Of a stretch of DNA of 64,000 bases, positions 15,689-24,326 are shown piece by piece. Position 1 is the first letter of the stretch, and every line of letters begins with the position of its first letter. The stretch comes from DATFQE01 sp963738205 (GTDB lineage: Bacteria > Actinomycetota > Thermoleophilia > Gaiellales > Gaiellaceae), in assembly GCA_963738205.1 (NCBI GenBank), contig CAVTVQ010000007.1:682001-746000 (forward strand). Direction: 5' to 3'. The notes beneath the pieces are model-generated. The model made no database searches. It had not been told where the DNA came from and was given only the letters and a program-made list of their open reading frames with translations. The translations under genes were made by a program, and so were the position numbers.

Positions 15689-17157
15689 CAGGTACGCCCC
15701 GCCGGAACGAGGCGGTCGAGGTCGGCGAGCTGCGCTGAGAGCCAGTCGGCCACGTCGTGGCCGCGGACGTGCGCGCGGATGGCGTCGAGCCGCGCACGGC
15801 GCTCGTCGCGCGCCATCGTCAGGCCCGCGTAGATGGCGTCGGCCTGCTCGTCGACGTCGAACGGGTTCACCGAGAGCGCCCATTCGCCCAGCTCCTCGTG
15901 CGAGCCGGCATTCTCGGACAGGACGAGCACACCGTCACGCTCGTTGACGAGCGGCGCCTCCTTCGCGACGAGGTTGAGCCCGTCGAAGATTGCGTTCACG
16001 AGCAGCACGTCGAACTGCTTGTAGGCCGCGACCGTTCCGGCGAAATTGTCCTCGATCCGCAGGTCGATCGGCGTCCAGTCGTTCCGTTGGAAACGGTCGT
16101 TGACGCCCCGCGCCGCACGCTGGATCGCGCCGAGGTACTCCGCATACTCCGGGATGTCCTGCCGGGACGGGTCGAGCAGCGCGAGCATCGTGACGCGTTC
16201 GTGGAGCTCGGGATGCGCGTCGAGAAAGAGCTCGAACGCGCGAAAGCCGCGGACGACGTTCTTCGACGGGTCGGTCCGGTCGACGCGCAGCACGAGGAAC
16301 TCCGGCCGGGACTCGACCAGGTGCCGCTCCAGCGCGAGCACCGTCTCGCTCACGGCCATCTCGTCGAACTCCGCCGCGTCGACCGACAGGGGCCGCGCCG
16401 CCACGTGGACGCGGCGGCCGTCGTACTCGACGTAGCCCTCCTCGAAGTCGCAGTCCGCGCGCAGGATGTCGCTGCACGAGCGCAGAAAGCTCCGCCGCCA
16501 GCGCCGGCTGTGGAAGCCGACGAGGTCGCACGCGAGCAGGCCGTCGTGGATTGCGCGCCGCATCGGACGCGGCAGCGCCGACCAGTAGTCCGGCTGCGGC
16601 CAGGGGATGTGGACGAAGTGGACGAGCGGTGTGTCCGGACGGCGCTCGCGCACCATGCGGGGCGCGAGGTAGAGGTGGTAGTCGTGGAAGAAGACTGCGC
16701 TGTCCGGCTCGAGCTCCAGCTCGGCGATGACCGCGTCGGCGAAGCCCGCGTTCACGGCGACATAGCCGTTCTCCCAGGCATGGTGGAGACCCGGGTCGAG
16801 GGTCGGCGTGTACGCGAAGTTCCACAGGTAGTGCTGCAGGAACCACAGCGTCGGGTTCGAGATCACGTTGTAGTGCCAGTCGTACGCCAACTGGTCGTGC
16901 GCGACGAGCCGGTAGCGGTAGGGCGCGCCTTCACGCGAGCGCTCCTCGACGGCCTCGTCGCCGGCCTCAGCCGCCACAGCTCGGTCCTCTTCGGTCATGG
17001 CGCTCGCGATCCACGTGACGTCGTGGGCGTCGATCAGGCTCCGTAGTGCGGTGACGAGCCCGCCGCCGCCGCGGCGGACGACGCGCTGCCCGCCTTCACG
17101 CCGGTAGGAGATCGGGCCGCGATTGGAGACGACGATCAGCTTTCGCCGGGACGTCAC
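15688..17157 (-). CDS. GT20-family glycosyltransferase, trehalose-6-phosphate synthase-like
   Basis: 489 residues from a GTG at 17157 (VTSRRKLIVVSNRGPISYRRE). OtsA-like landmarks are the N-terminal VVSNRGP and GGGGLVTAL (UDP/GDP-sugar loop), HYLWNFAYTPTL, FHDYHLYLAPRM, FVHIPWPQPDYWSALP and, near the C-terminus, DGLNLVAKEAPLVN and LVLSENAGSHEEL. The sugar-nucleotide Arg/Lys motif reads VDRTDPSKNVVRGFRAFE rather than the OtsA form DRLDYTKG, a variant shared with GT20 relatives outside strict OtsA, so product identity is uncertain. It follows the treT-like gene with a 47-base gap; no otsB phosphatase is visible. Confidence 0.8.
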   Translation of the reverse strand: MTSRRKLIVVSNRGPISYRREGGQRVVRRGGGGLVTALRSLIDAHDVTWIASAMTEEDRAVAAEAGDEAVEERSREGAPYRYRLVAHDQLAYDWHYNVISNPTLWFLQHYLWNFAYTPTLDPGLHHAWENGYVAVNAGFADAVIAELELEPDSAVFFHDYHLYLAPRMVRERRPDTPLVHFVHIPWPQPDYWSALPRPMRRAIHDGLLACDLVGFHSRRWRRSFLRSCSDILRADCDFEEGYVEYDGRRVHVAARPLSVDAAEFDEMAVSETVLALERHLVESRPEFLVLRVDRTDPSKNVVRGFRAFELFLDAHPELHERVTMLALLDPSRQDIPEYAEYLGAIQRAARGVNDRFQRNDWTPIDLRIEDNFAGTVAAYKQFDVLLVNAIFDGLNLVAKEAPLVNERDGVLVLSENAGSHEELGEWALSVNPFDVDEQADAIYAGLTMARDERRARLDAIRAHVRGHDVADWLSAQLADLDRLVPAGRT

Positions 17158-17204
17158 GAGGGCAGCGTAGTACCCCGGGGCGAGCCGGTTGGGTCCAGGT
17201 GGGG

Positions 17205-18485
17205 CTAGACGGCCTGCGCGGCGGTGACGAGATCGGTCTCGCCGACGTCGTTGCCGGCCAGGCGGTTGTAGAGCGCGAGCCAGTCGCGGAGCAGCCGCGG
17301 CGTCAGGAAGTGGCGCCGCACGTGCTCCTTGCCGCGGAGCGCCCGCTCGCGCGCGGCGACGGGGTCGGCGAGGATCTCGAGCAAAGCCTCGGCGCACTCC
17401 TCGGGCGAGTCCACGAGCCAGCCCGTGACGCCGTCCTGGATCTGCGCGACGATGCCGCCGACCCGCCCGGCGACCGTTGGTCGCGCCTTCCAGAGCCCCT
17501 CGGTGACGGTCAGGCCGAAGCCCTCCTTGATCGACTTCTGGATCACCGCCGCGGAGTGCACCTGAAAGGCGTTCACCTCGACCGAGCCGATGTTGTTCAG
17601 GTTCGAGAGGATGAAGATGTCGGGATCGCCGTCCGCATAGCCGACTGTCTTGTTGTAGTAGTCCCACCCCTCGGGGTCGTCGTGCGCCATCGAGCCGACG
17701 AGAGCGAGCTGCACGTCCGGGTGTTGCTCCTTGACTCGGCGGTACGCGTCGATCACGCCGAGCGGGTCCTTCCAGGGGTCGAAGCGGGAGACCTGCGTGA
17801 GCAGCGGCCGCTTCACGTCGATGCCGAACTGATCGACGATGTACGACGCGTCCTCCGCCGAGAGCGCCATGTTCTTCGGGTTCAGCGGGTCGATCGCGGG
17901 CGGCCAGATGTACGCCGGCGGCAGCCCCGGATGGGCGGGGACGTACTCGTGCATGTGGTAGATGTGCGCGTCGTAGCGCGACAGCGACGGGAGCAGGAAC
18001 TCGAGCACGTCGGGGTTCGGCGTCGACAGGTCGATGTGGCAGCGCCAGATCCACGGCGCCGGCGAGTCCGGAAAGTGCTCGATCATCGCCGCCGGCTGCG
18101 GATCGTGGATGCAGACGAAGTCGTAGTCGTCCTCGAACTCCTCCGCATTCAACGCGTTGTAGCGCTTGAAGACCTCCTGCTGCTCGCCGGTCAAGCCGGT
18201 TTCGGCGCCCTGAAGCGCGTTGTGGATCGCCTTGGTGACGTCGAAGAACTCGTCCGCTCCCTTGATGATGCGCCACTCGACGTCCAGCCCGGCGTCGCGC
18301 ATGAGCGGGATCAGCGTGTAGTTGATCTCGGCGACACCGCCGCCGAAAGCCGTCGCGGACAGGTGGACGACGCGCTTGCCCTGCAGTGGCTCGGCGAGCC
18401 GCTTGATCTCGTCCATCAGCCCACGCGTGGCGATCGTGGCGTAATCCGCCAGCGACTTCGTCCCGGTGTTGACGAGCTGCAACAT
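17205..18485 (-). CDS. treT: Trehalose synthase TreT-like (GT4, nucleoside-diphosphate-glucose + glucose)
   Basis: 426 residues from an ATG at 18485. It is a GT4 enzyme with two Rossmann domains: N-terminal VVHLSATAFGGGVAEINYTLIPLM followed by DAGLDVEWRIIKG, middle IHDPQPAAMI and WRCHIDLSTPN, and the donor-binding half with LLTQVSRFDPWKDPLGVIDAY, ALVGSMAHDDPEGW, IQKSIKEGFGLTVTEGLW and RPTVAGRVGGIVAQI. The combination HIDLSTPN...QKSIKEGFGLTV is typical of TreT/trehalose-phosphorylase-type GT4 proteins. It would make trehalose in one reversible step. The GT20 gene downstream gives the cell a second possible trehalose-type route. Confidence 0.85.
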   Translation of the reverse strand: MLQLVNTGTKSLADYATIATRGLMDEIKRLAEPLQGKRVVHLSATAFGGGVAEINYTLIPLMRDAGLDVEWRIIKGADEFFDVTKAIHNALQGAETGLTGEQQEVFKRYNALNAEEFEDDYDFVCIHDPQPAAMIEHFPDSPAPWIWRCHIDLSTPNPDVLEFLLPSLSRYDAHIYHMHEYVPAHPGLPPAYIWPPAIDPLNPKNMALSAEDASYIVDQFGIDVKRPLLTQVSRFDPWKDPLGVIDAYRRVKEQHPDVQLALVGSMAHDDPEGWDYYNKTVGYADGDPDIFILSNLNNIGSVEVNAFQVHSAAVIQKSIKEGFGLTVTEGLWKARPTVAGRVGGIVAQIQDGVTGWLVDSPEECAEALLEILADPVAARERALRGKEHVRRHFLTPRLLRDWLALYNRLAGNDVGETDLVTAAQAV

Positions 18486-18532
18486 GGTCAGGTGCCCCGT
18501 GGGTCTCGGTGGACGGCGAGAATAACGCCTGG

Positions 18533-18934
18533 CTAGGCGGTCAGAAACTTGACGAAGCGCAGGCGCGACCCACGGCCGTCGTCGCGCTCGGCGATCTCGA
18601 ACTCGTCCGTGAGCGCGCGGATGATCGCGATGCCGAGCCCGCCCTCGCTCAGCTCGCCGGCCTCTTCGACCTGACCGGGGTCGAAACCGCTGCCGTCGTC
18701 GGATACCTCGACCACGAGCCGGTCGTCGTGGAGCTCGTAGACGATGTCCACCGTGCCGTCGTTTCCGGGGTAGGCGTGCCGGACCGAGTTGGTGCACGCC
18801 TCGGTCACAGCGAGCTTGAGGTCGTTGAGCGTCTCGTCGGCGAGCGGTCGCATGCGGGTCAGGCCGCTCAGGGCCAGGCGCCCCAGCAGCACGTATTCCG
18901 CCTTGGCGGGAATCGTCAGGCGAACTTGGCGCAT
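18533..18934 (-). CDS. Anti-sigma factor-type ATP-binding protein (RsbW/SpoIIAB family)
   Basis: 133 residues from the ATG at 18934 (MRQVRLTIPAKAEYVLLGRL); a GTG at 18967 would add 11 residues and cannot be excluded. The GHKL ATPase fold is evident: N-box LKLAVTEACTNSVRHAY, G1 region LVVEVSDDGSGFDPG and G2 region SEGGLGIAIIRALTDEFEI. Such proteins bind and phosphorylate anti-anti-sigma factors and hold a sigma factor inactive. Neither a sigma factor nor an anti-anti-sigma protein lies next to it, so its partners are elsewhere. It ends 47 bases before the trehalose synthase gene on the same strand, consistent with a stress link but not proof. Confidence 0.85.
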   Translation of the reverse strand: MRQVRLTIPAKAEYVLLGRLALSGLTRMRPLADETLNDLKLAVTEACTNSVRHAYPGNDGTVDIVYELHDDRLVVEVSDDGSGFDPGQVEEAGELSEGGLGIAIIRALTDEFEIAERDDGRGSRLRFVKFLTA

Positions 18935-19013
18935 GCTGAGGCCGAGAGCCTCGGTGCTCGCAGTCACAGGTGGAGGATTCCCAAAGATTTCGACAACTAA
19001 ACTTCCCCCTGCG

Positions 19014-20231
19014 TCAGCTACACGCGTCGACGACCTGCTCGCGCGGCCGCTCGCCCAGCTTGACGGCGACTGCTTGGCGCTTGCCGCCGCGCACCACCTC
19101 GAACGTCGACTGCTGCCCCGGCTCGAGGCGCTCGCTGACAATCCTGACGAGATCGTCGGCGCTCTGCACCGGGCGGCCATCGATCGCGACGATCACGTCG
19201 CCGCCTTTCTTGAAGCTCGCGCCGCGGAAGCTCTCCTCGACCCGCGCGCAGCGCAGGCCGGCGCGCAGGCCGGGGCTCCCGGCCGCGATCCGTTCGACGA
19301 CGGCGCCGCGGTCGACCGAGTACCCGAAGCGGTCTGCGAGCGTGGGCGTCAGCGTGCCGGCGGTGACGCCGACGTAGGCGTAGGCGACGCGGCCGTCCTC
19401 GATCAGCTGCTTCATCGAGCGGCGCGCGGAGTTGATCGGGATCGCGAACCCGACGCCCTGCGTGTCCCCCGTGTCGCTGCGGATCTGGGCGTTGATCCCG
19501 ATCACACGCCCGCCTGCGTCGAGCAGCGGGCCACCGGAGTTGCCGTGGGTGATCGGCGCATCGGTCTGGATCGCGTCGACGACGTTGTAGCGCGACGTCA
19601 GCGACGGGATCGAGCGGCTGACGGACGAGACGACGCCGACGGCAAGCGAGTCGACGTTCCCGAACGGGCTGCCGATCGCGGAGACGGGCTCTCCGACCGC
19701 GACCTTGCTGGAGTCACCGAGCGGGACGGGGTCGACCTCGTGGTCGGCCGGATCGACCTTCAGCACGCCGACATCGTCGTTGAGGTCGTAGCCGACGATC
19801 TCGGCGTCGACACGGTCGCCGTCGCGGAATGCGACGTACACCTTCCTCGCCGGCTTGGTCGACCCGCTGGCGGTCTCGCCCGCGGTCGTGATCACGTGCG
19901 CGCTCGTGAGGATGTGGCCCTGCGGCGAGACGACGAAGCCCGAGCCCTGCGCGGCGTGGTTGTCGCCCCCCGCCGCTTGGAAGAACGAGTAGATCGTCAC
20001 GACGCCCTGCGAGCGGCGCCGGTAGATCCCGGCGGGGTCGAAGCCGTTGCCGAGCAGGGGCTTGGCGGCGGCGGGCGCGGCTGCCTCGCCGTCGCTCTCC
20101 GTCGTCAGGACGACCTTGTCGCTGTCGCCGCCGTCACCGCCGAGATCGAGCGCCACGGCGCCGCCGAGCGCGATCAGACCGCCGAGCGCGGCGGCCACGA
20201 GGGCGATGGCGACGACGTGTCCGGAGCGCAT
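19014..20231 (-). CDS. HtrA/DegP-family trypsin-like serine protease with PDZ domain
   Basis: 405 residues. An N-terminal membrane anchor or signal (VVAIALVAAALGGLIALGG) is followed by an Asp/Gly/Ala-rich linker. The protease domain carries His in LTSAHVI, Asp in YDLNDDVGVLKVD and Ser in THGNSGGPLLDAGG, in the order and spacing expected. A single PDZ domain follows (GAVVERIAAGSPGLRAGLR, then FKKGGDVIVAIDGRPV). It is probably an envelope quality-control protease anchored outside the membrane. The same-strand histidine kinase/response regulator genes lie immediately upstream (38 bases), so the three may form a stress-response unit. Confidence 0.93.
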   Translation of the reverse strand: MRSGHVVAIALVAAALGGLIALGGAVALDLGGDGGDSDKVVLTTESDGEAAAPAAAKPLLGNGFDPAGIYRRRSQGVVTIYSFFQAAGGDNHAAQGSGFVVSPQGHILTSAHVITTAGETASGSTKPARKVYVAFRDGDRVDAEIVGYDLNDDVGVLKVDPADHEVDPVPLGDSSKVAVGEPVSAIGSPFGNVDSLAVGVVSSVSRSIPSLTSRYNVVDAIQTDAPITHGNSGGPLLDAGGRVIGINAQIRSDTGDTQGVGFAIPINSARRSMKQLIEDGRVAYAYVGVTAGTLTPTLADRFGYSVDRGAVVERIAAGSPGLRAGLRCARVEESFRGASFKKGGDVIVAIDGRPVQSADDLVRIVSERLEPGQQSTFEVVRGGKRQAVAVKLGERPREQVVDACS

Positions 20232-20264
20232 CCCGACCCACTGTAGCGACGGTTCGATCTAGGT

Positions 20265-20282
20265 CGTTTTCACGTGGAAACG
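20265..20282. promoter_or_regulatory. parS-like palindrome, copy 1
   Basis: CGTTTTCACGTGGAAACG is an 18-bp palindrome with one mismatched pair next to the CACGTG centre. The inner part TTNCACGTGAAA (minus strand) agrees with the bacterial parS consensus TGTTNCACGTGAAACA, but the outer two bases on each side differ. It overlaps the 3' end and stop codon of the histidine kinase gene. parA and parB lie 16-18 kb away and the origin 21 kb away. Confidence 0.55.
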
Positions 20283-21691
20283 TGCTCGACGGCCGGCTCG
20301 TTTTCACGTGGAAACGCCTCGGCCGCAGACAGCAGCAGCGTGAAGCGCGTCCGGCCGTCGGCGCTGACGAGCTCGATGCGACCCCCCATCAGCTCCGCGA
20401 GCTCGCGCGCGATCGCCAGCCCGAGCCCGCTGCCCGACGCCATCGTGCCGTCGACGCGGTAGAAGCGCTCGAACACGAGCGGCTGGTGTTCCGCCGGGAT
20501 ACCTGGCCCGTCGTCCTCGACCGCCAGAACGACCTCGTCGCCGCGCGGCTCCGCCCGGATCACGACCCTAGTGCCCTCGGGCGTGTGCCGGAGCGCGTTC
20601 TCGACGAGTGACCGTGCGACCTGGAGCACGCGCTGCGAGTCGCCGGCCGCCCAGACGGGCCCGGCGACCTGGGTCTCGAGCGTGTGGCCGCTCGCGTGGG
20701 CCAGCGGTGCCAGCTCGGTGACGACCACGTGCACGACCTCCGCGAGGTCGACCGGCTCGTGCTCGACGCGGAGACGGCCCGAGTCGAGGCGCGAGAGGTC
20801 GAGCAGCTCGCTCGTCAGCTTCGTCAGGCGGACAACCTGGTCGCGCATCTCCGACACGAAGGCACGCCGAGTCTCCTCGTCCAGATCCTCGTCGTCCAGC
20901 AGCTCGAGGTGACCGCCGAGCGAGAAGATCGGCGTGCGCAGCTCGTGCGACGCGTTGGCGATGAACTCACGGCGAGCGTGCTCGAGCCCGGCGAGGCGCT
21001 CGCGCATCCGCTCGAACGCGCGCGCGAGCTCGCCCAGCTCGTCGGTGTGGTCGTCCACGATCGGCTCGTCGAAGCGGCCCGAGGCGATCCGATCGGCCGC
21101 GCGCTCGAGCTTGCGGATGCGGCCGGCGAAGAAGTTTGCGCCCATGAAGCCCACGAGCAGCGCGGCGCCGAAGGCGAGCAGGCCGGCGATGAGGATGCTC
21201 TGCTTGACGTAGTCGACCGCGCTGCGTGAGTCCTGCAGCGACGCGCTGAGGAGCAGGAACGGCCCGGTCGCCTCCACGGGCACGGCGACCTCCGCGAAGC
21301 GGCGGCCGCCTCGCTCGACCGTGCCGCGTTCCAGCGCCAGGGTAACGCCGGAGCGCTCCGCTATCCGATCGTCGTTGAGCGCGCCGGAGGTGAGCCCGGA
21401 GTCGCGCGTGACCAACAGGTTGGACGGGTTGACCGTGAGATACTCGTAGAGCACGACACGCGCGTTCTGGCGTCGCGACGTGAGCTCGACCCACGCCTCC
21501 TGCAGCGTCGGGCCCGGCACCTCAGTCCGCAGGTTGAGCGCCGCGCGCTGCAGCTGATCGAGCCGGTTGTCGACCAGCCGGTGCTCCAGCGACGGAACGA
21601 CGGCGTAGTACACGATCCCGAAGGCGCCGGCGAGCACGAGCAGCAATGCGAGCCCCAGTCGCGCCCCGACACCCCACCGCCGCTGGGTCAT
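20270..21691 (-). CDS. Membrane sensor histidine kinase
   Basis: 473 residues. The order is a first transmembrane helix (LGLALLLVLAGAFGIVYYAV), an extracellular sensor of about 130 residues, a second helix (ILIAGLLAFGAALLVGFMG), a HAMP linker (RIRKLERAADRIASGRFD), then the kinase core. The H-box is FIANASHELRTPIFSLGG, the N-box RSLVENALRHTPEGT, G1 AVEDDGPGIP, F-box LVFERFYRV and G2 GSGLGLAIARELAELMGG. The C-terminal tail (AFPRENEPAVEHVST) is encoded by two parS-like palindromes. The start overlaps the stop of the response regulator gene by 4 bases, defining a kinase/regulator pair; the signal is unknown. Confidence 0.93.
   Translation of the reverse strand: MTQRRWGVGARLGLALLLVLAGAFGIVYYAVVPSLEHRLVDNRLDQLQRAALNLRTEVPGPTLQEAWVELTSRRQNARVVLYEYLTVNPSNLLVTRDSGLTSGALNDDRIAERSGVTLALERGTVERGGRRFAEVAVPVEATGPFLLLSASLQDSRSAVDYVKQSILIAGLLAFGAALLVGFMGANFFAGRIRKLERAADRIASGRFDEPIVDDHTDELGELARAFERMRERLAGLEHARREFIANASHELRTPIFSLGGHLELLDDEDLDEETRRAFVSEMRDQVVRLTKLTSELLDLSRLDSGRLRVEHEPVDLAEVVHVVVTELAPLAHASGHTLETQVAGPVWAAGDSQRVLQVARSLVENALRHTPEGTRVVIRAEPRGDEVVLAVEDDGPGIPAEHQPLVFERFYRVDGTMASGSGLGLAIARELAELMGGRIELVSADGRTRFTLLLSAAEAFPRENEPAVEHVST
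20299..20316. promoter_or_regulatory. parS-like palindrome, copy 2
   Basis: An exact second copy of the same 18 bp, 34 bases (about three helical turns) from the first, inside the last codons of the histidine kinase gene, where it encodes AFPRENE. No third copy with the TTNCACGTGNAA core was seen elsewhere in the window. Confidence 0.55.
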
Positions 21692-22386
21692 CGGTCCTTG
21701 AAGCGGTAGCCGACGCCGCGAACCGTCTGGATGAACTCGGGCTCCGCGGCGTCGCGCTCAAGCTTCTCGCGCAGGTGCCGGACGTGGACGTCGATCGTGC
21801 GCGGCTCGCGGTAGGCGGAGTCGCCCCACAGGGACTCGAGCAGCATCTGGCGCGTAAACACCCGCCCTGGCTGTGCGGCCAGCGAGCGGAGAAGCTCGAA
21901 CTCGACGTAGGTGAGCTGGACCTCCCGGCCGCGCGCCTGAACGATGCGGCGATCGAGGTCGATGCTGAGCCCGTTGGCCTCGATCGCGCCGCCGCCGCGC
22001 GGGTCGTGGCGCGGTGTCGCCGCGCGCCGGAGCAGCGCGCGCACGCGGCTCCTGAACTCGCGGATCGAGAACGGCTTCGTGATGTAGTCGTCGGCGCCGA
22101 GCTCCAGGCCGAGCACCTTGTCCAGCTCGTCGTCGCGCGCGGTGAGCATGATGATCGGCACCGAGCTGACCGCCCGGATGCGCTTGCACACCTCGAGCCC
22201 GTCGAGCTTCGGGAGCATCAGGTCGAGCACGACGAGGTCGACGTCCTCCTCGTCGAAGCGCTGCAGCGCCTCCTCACCGTCGCGCGCGGGCACGACTCGG
22301 AACCCCTCGCGCTCGAGCGGGTAGGTGAGCAGCTTCTGAATCGAGTCCTCGTCGTCGACGAGGAGAATGGTGGAGGAGTCGGGCAT
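21688..22386 (-). CDS. OmpR/PhoB-family response regulator
   Basis: 232 residues. The REC domain has the acidic pair in LLVDDEDSIQKLL, phosphoacceptor Asp in LVVLDLMLPKLDG, Thr in IIMLTARDDE and Lys in DDYITKPFS. The C-terminal winged helix contains LTYVEFELLRSLAAQPGRVF and the recognition helix region PRTIDVHVRHLREKLE, ending QTVRGVGYRF. It is the DNA-binding partner of the adjacent kinase. Gene order is regulator-kinase-HtrA, which suggests envelope stress sensing; this is inferred from neighbours only. It is divergent from the M28-like gene with a 52-base spacer. Confidence 0.94.
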   Translation of the reverse strand: MPDSSTILLVDDEDSIQKLLTYPLEREGFRVVPARDGEEALQRFDEEDVDLVVLDLMLPKLDGLEVCKRIRAVSSVPIIMLTARDDELDKVLGLELGADDYITKPFSIREFRSRVRALLRRAATPRHDPRGGGAIEANGLSIDLDRRIVQARGREVQLTYVEFELLRSLAAQPGRVFTRQMLLESLWGDSAYREPRTIDVHVRHLREKLERDAAEPEFIQTVRGVGYRFKDR

Positions 22387-22438
22387 CCGCCTCGGAGACT
22401 GCGTGGAGCGCCTGGACTCGACCTACTATAGCCCGGCG

Positions 22439-24325
22439 ATGGCGTCGCTCCGGCCCCCATCCGAGCGGCGCCGCGCGCGACGCGGCTCACTCGAGCGACC
22501 CGTGAACGGGCGGCTCTACCGCGGGACCTGGCTCCTGGTCGCGCTGCCGCTGCTCGTGACGGCCTTCACGGTCGCCCGGCCGGGGCCATTGCTGGCTCCG
22601 CCGCTGCCGCCGGTCTTCGACGGCGCCACCGCGCTGCAGCTTGCGCAGGACCTCTCGAGATCGCATCCCCAGCGGCAGCCGGGGTCCGAGGGCGGGCGGC
22701 AGGCGACTGCGTGGGTGCGCGACCAGCTCGCTCCGTACGGCTTCGCCGTCCAGGAGGACCGCTGGGAGGAAGACGTTCCCGGCCTGGGGCGCGTGCCGCT
22801 CGTGAACCTGACCGCCGTCGCTCCGGGCCGGTCGAACCAGGCGATCGTGGTGATGGCGCACCGCGACGACGCCGGCACGGGCCCGGGCGCCAACGACAAC
22901 GCGTCGGGAACCGGCGCCCTGATCGAGCTCGCGCGCTCGTACGCGACCACGGCGAGCGGAGCCGTGGGCTCGGTCGGCACGGCCAACACGCTCGTGTTCC
23001 TCTCGACTGACGGCGGCGCCTATGGCGGGCTGGGAGCGGCCCACTTCGCCGCGCACTCGCCGTACCGCGACCGGACCGTGGCCGTCGTCAACCTCGTCGC
23101 TCTCGCAGGCCCCGACTCAGCGCGCATCGAGATCGCGGGCGACCGGCCCCGGTCGCCGTCCGCGCCGCTCGTCCGCACGGCGGCCGCCCGCGTGCTCGAG
23201 CAGACGGGCGAGGAGCTGCGGCGGCCGACCGCCCTCGCCCAGCTCATCGACCTCGGCTTCCCGTTCACGCTCTACGAGCAGGGCCCCTTCGTGGGCCGCG
23301 GCATCTCGGCGATCACGCTCACGACGGCAGGGCCGAGGCCGCCGTCCTCGTTCACCGACATACCGGAGCGGCTGAACAAGCAGCGCTTGACCGAGCTGGG
23401 GCGGTCGTCCCAAGCACTCCTCGGCTCACTCGACCAAGGCCTCGAGCTGGCGCAGGGCACGCAGCCATACGTCTTCCTGGGGTCCCGGTTCGTCCGCGGC
23501 TGGTCGATCGAGCTTTCCCTGGTCGCGGCCCTGCTGCCGTTCCTGTTTGCGGCCGTCGACCTCTTCGCCCGCTGCCGCAGACGGCACGTCCGCATCGCAC
23601 CGGCCTTGCGCAGCCTCCGGAGCCGGCTCGGCTTCTGGCTCTGGATCGTGCTGCTGTTCGTCGTGTTCTCGGTCGTGGCCGGCTGGGGCGACGGTCCCCC
23701 GCGCCCGCTCTCACCCGAGAGCGCAGCCGCAACGACCTGGCCGAAGCTCTCCCTGATCGCGTTCGCACTGCTGGTGCTGTCGGGCTGGCTCGTAGCGCGC
23801 GACCGCCTGACGCCCCGGCGCCGGGTCGTGAACCCCGAGGACGAGCTCGCCGGCCACACGGCGGCGCTGCTCGCGCTCGCCGTCGTCGCGCTCCTCGTCG
23901 TGGCCACGAACCCGTTCGCACTGATCTTCCTGCTCCCGTCACTCCATGCGTGGCTGTGGCTGCCGCAGGTCCAGACGCGGCAACCCTGGGTGCGCGGCCT
24001 CGTGCTCGCCGCGGGCTTCACCGGACCGCTGCTGCTGCTCGTGTCCTTCGCGTCGCGGTTCGACCTGGGACTCGACGCGCCCTGGTACGTCGTCAAGCTG
24101 ACCGCCGTCGGCTACGTCGAGCCGCCCGCCCTCTTGATCGCTTGCGGCTGGTTCGCCGCGACTGCTCAGCTCGCCGCGCTGACGGCGCGGCGCTACGCGC
24201 CGTATCCCGCACCGCGCGAGCGCCCGCCGCGCGGGCCGATTCGCGAGGTCATCCGCCGGCTCCTCCTGCTCGTCGTGCGCAGACGGGAGCAATCCGAGCA
24301 GCGAAGAGCGGCGGTCGGGCCCTAG
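22439..24325 (+). CDS. M28-like peptidase-fold protein with C-terminal membrane domain, likely lacking catalytic glutamates
   Basis: 628 residues from the ATG at 22439. After an N-terminal helix (WLLVALPLLVTAFTVA) an M28 aminopeptidase-type domain spans about residues 60-330: VVMAHRDDAGTGPGANDNASGTGALIELA has the His/Asp and bridging Asp metal ligands. The next motif, normally DGEExGLLGS with general-base and zinc-ligand glutamates, reads STDGGAYGGLGAAHF, so both glutamates are missing. Roughly six to eight transmembrane helices follow (RGWSIELSLVAALLPFLFA, WLWIVLLFVVFSVVAGW and others). The domain plan resembles the GPI transamidase subunit Gaa1, whose M28-type domain is also divergent. Function unknown; a catalytically dead or repurposed domain is likely. 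Confidence 0.75.
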   Translation: MASLRPPSERRRARRGSLERPVNGRLYRGTWLLVALPLLVTAFTVARPGPLLAPPLPPVFDGATALQLAQDLSRSHPQRQPGSEGGRQATAWVRDQLAPYGFAVQEDRWEEDVPGLGRVPLVNLTAVAPGRSNQAIVVMAHRDDAGTGPGANDNASGTGALIELARSYATTASGAVGSVGTANTLVFLSTDGGAYGGLGAAHFAAHSPYRDRTVAVVNLVALAGPDSARIEIAGDRPRSPSAPLVRTAAARVLEQTGEELRRPTALAQLIDLGFPFTLYEQGPFVGRGISAITLTTAGPRPPSSFTDIPERLNKQRLTELGRSSQALLGSLDQGLELAQGTQPYVFLGSRFVRGWSIELSLVAALLPFLFAAVDLFARCRRRHVRIAPALRSLRSRLGFWLWIVLLFVVFSVVAGWGDGPPRPLSPESAAATTWPKLSLIAFALLVLSGWLVARDRLTPRRRVVNPEDELAGHTAALLALAVVALLVVATNPFALIFLLPSLHAWLWLPQVQTRQPWVRGLVLAAGFTGPLLLLVSFASRFDLGLDAPWYVVKLTAVGYVEPPALLIACGWFAATAQLAALTARRYAPYPAPRERPPRGPIREVIRRLLLLVVRRREQSEQRRAAVGP

Positions 24326-24326
24326 A

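Noticed and set aside
20265..20316. Calling these sites confirmed parS
   Set aside because: Outer bases deviate from the consensus; reported only as parS-like.
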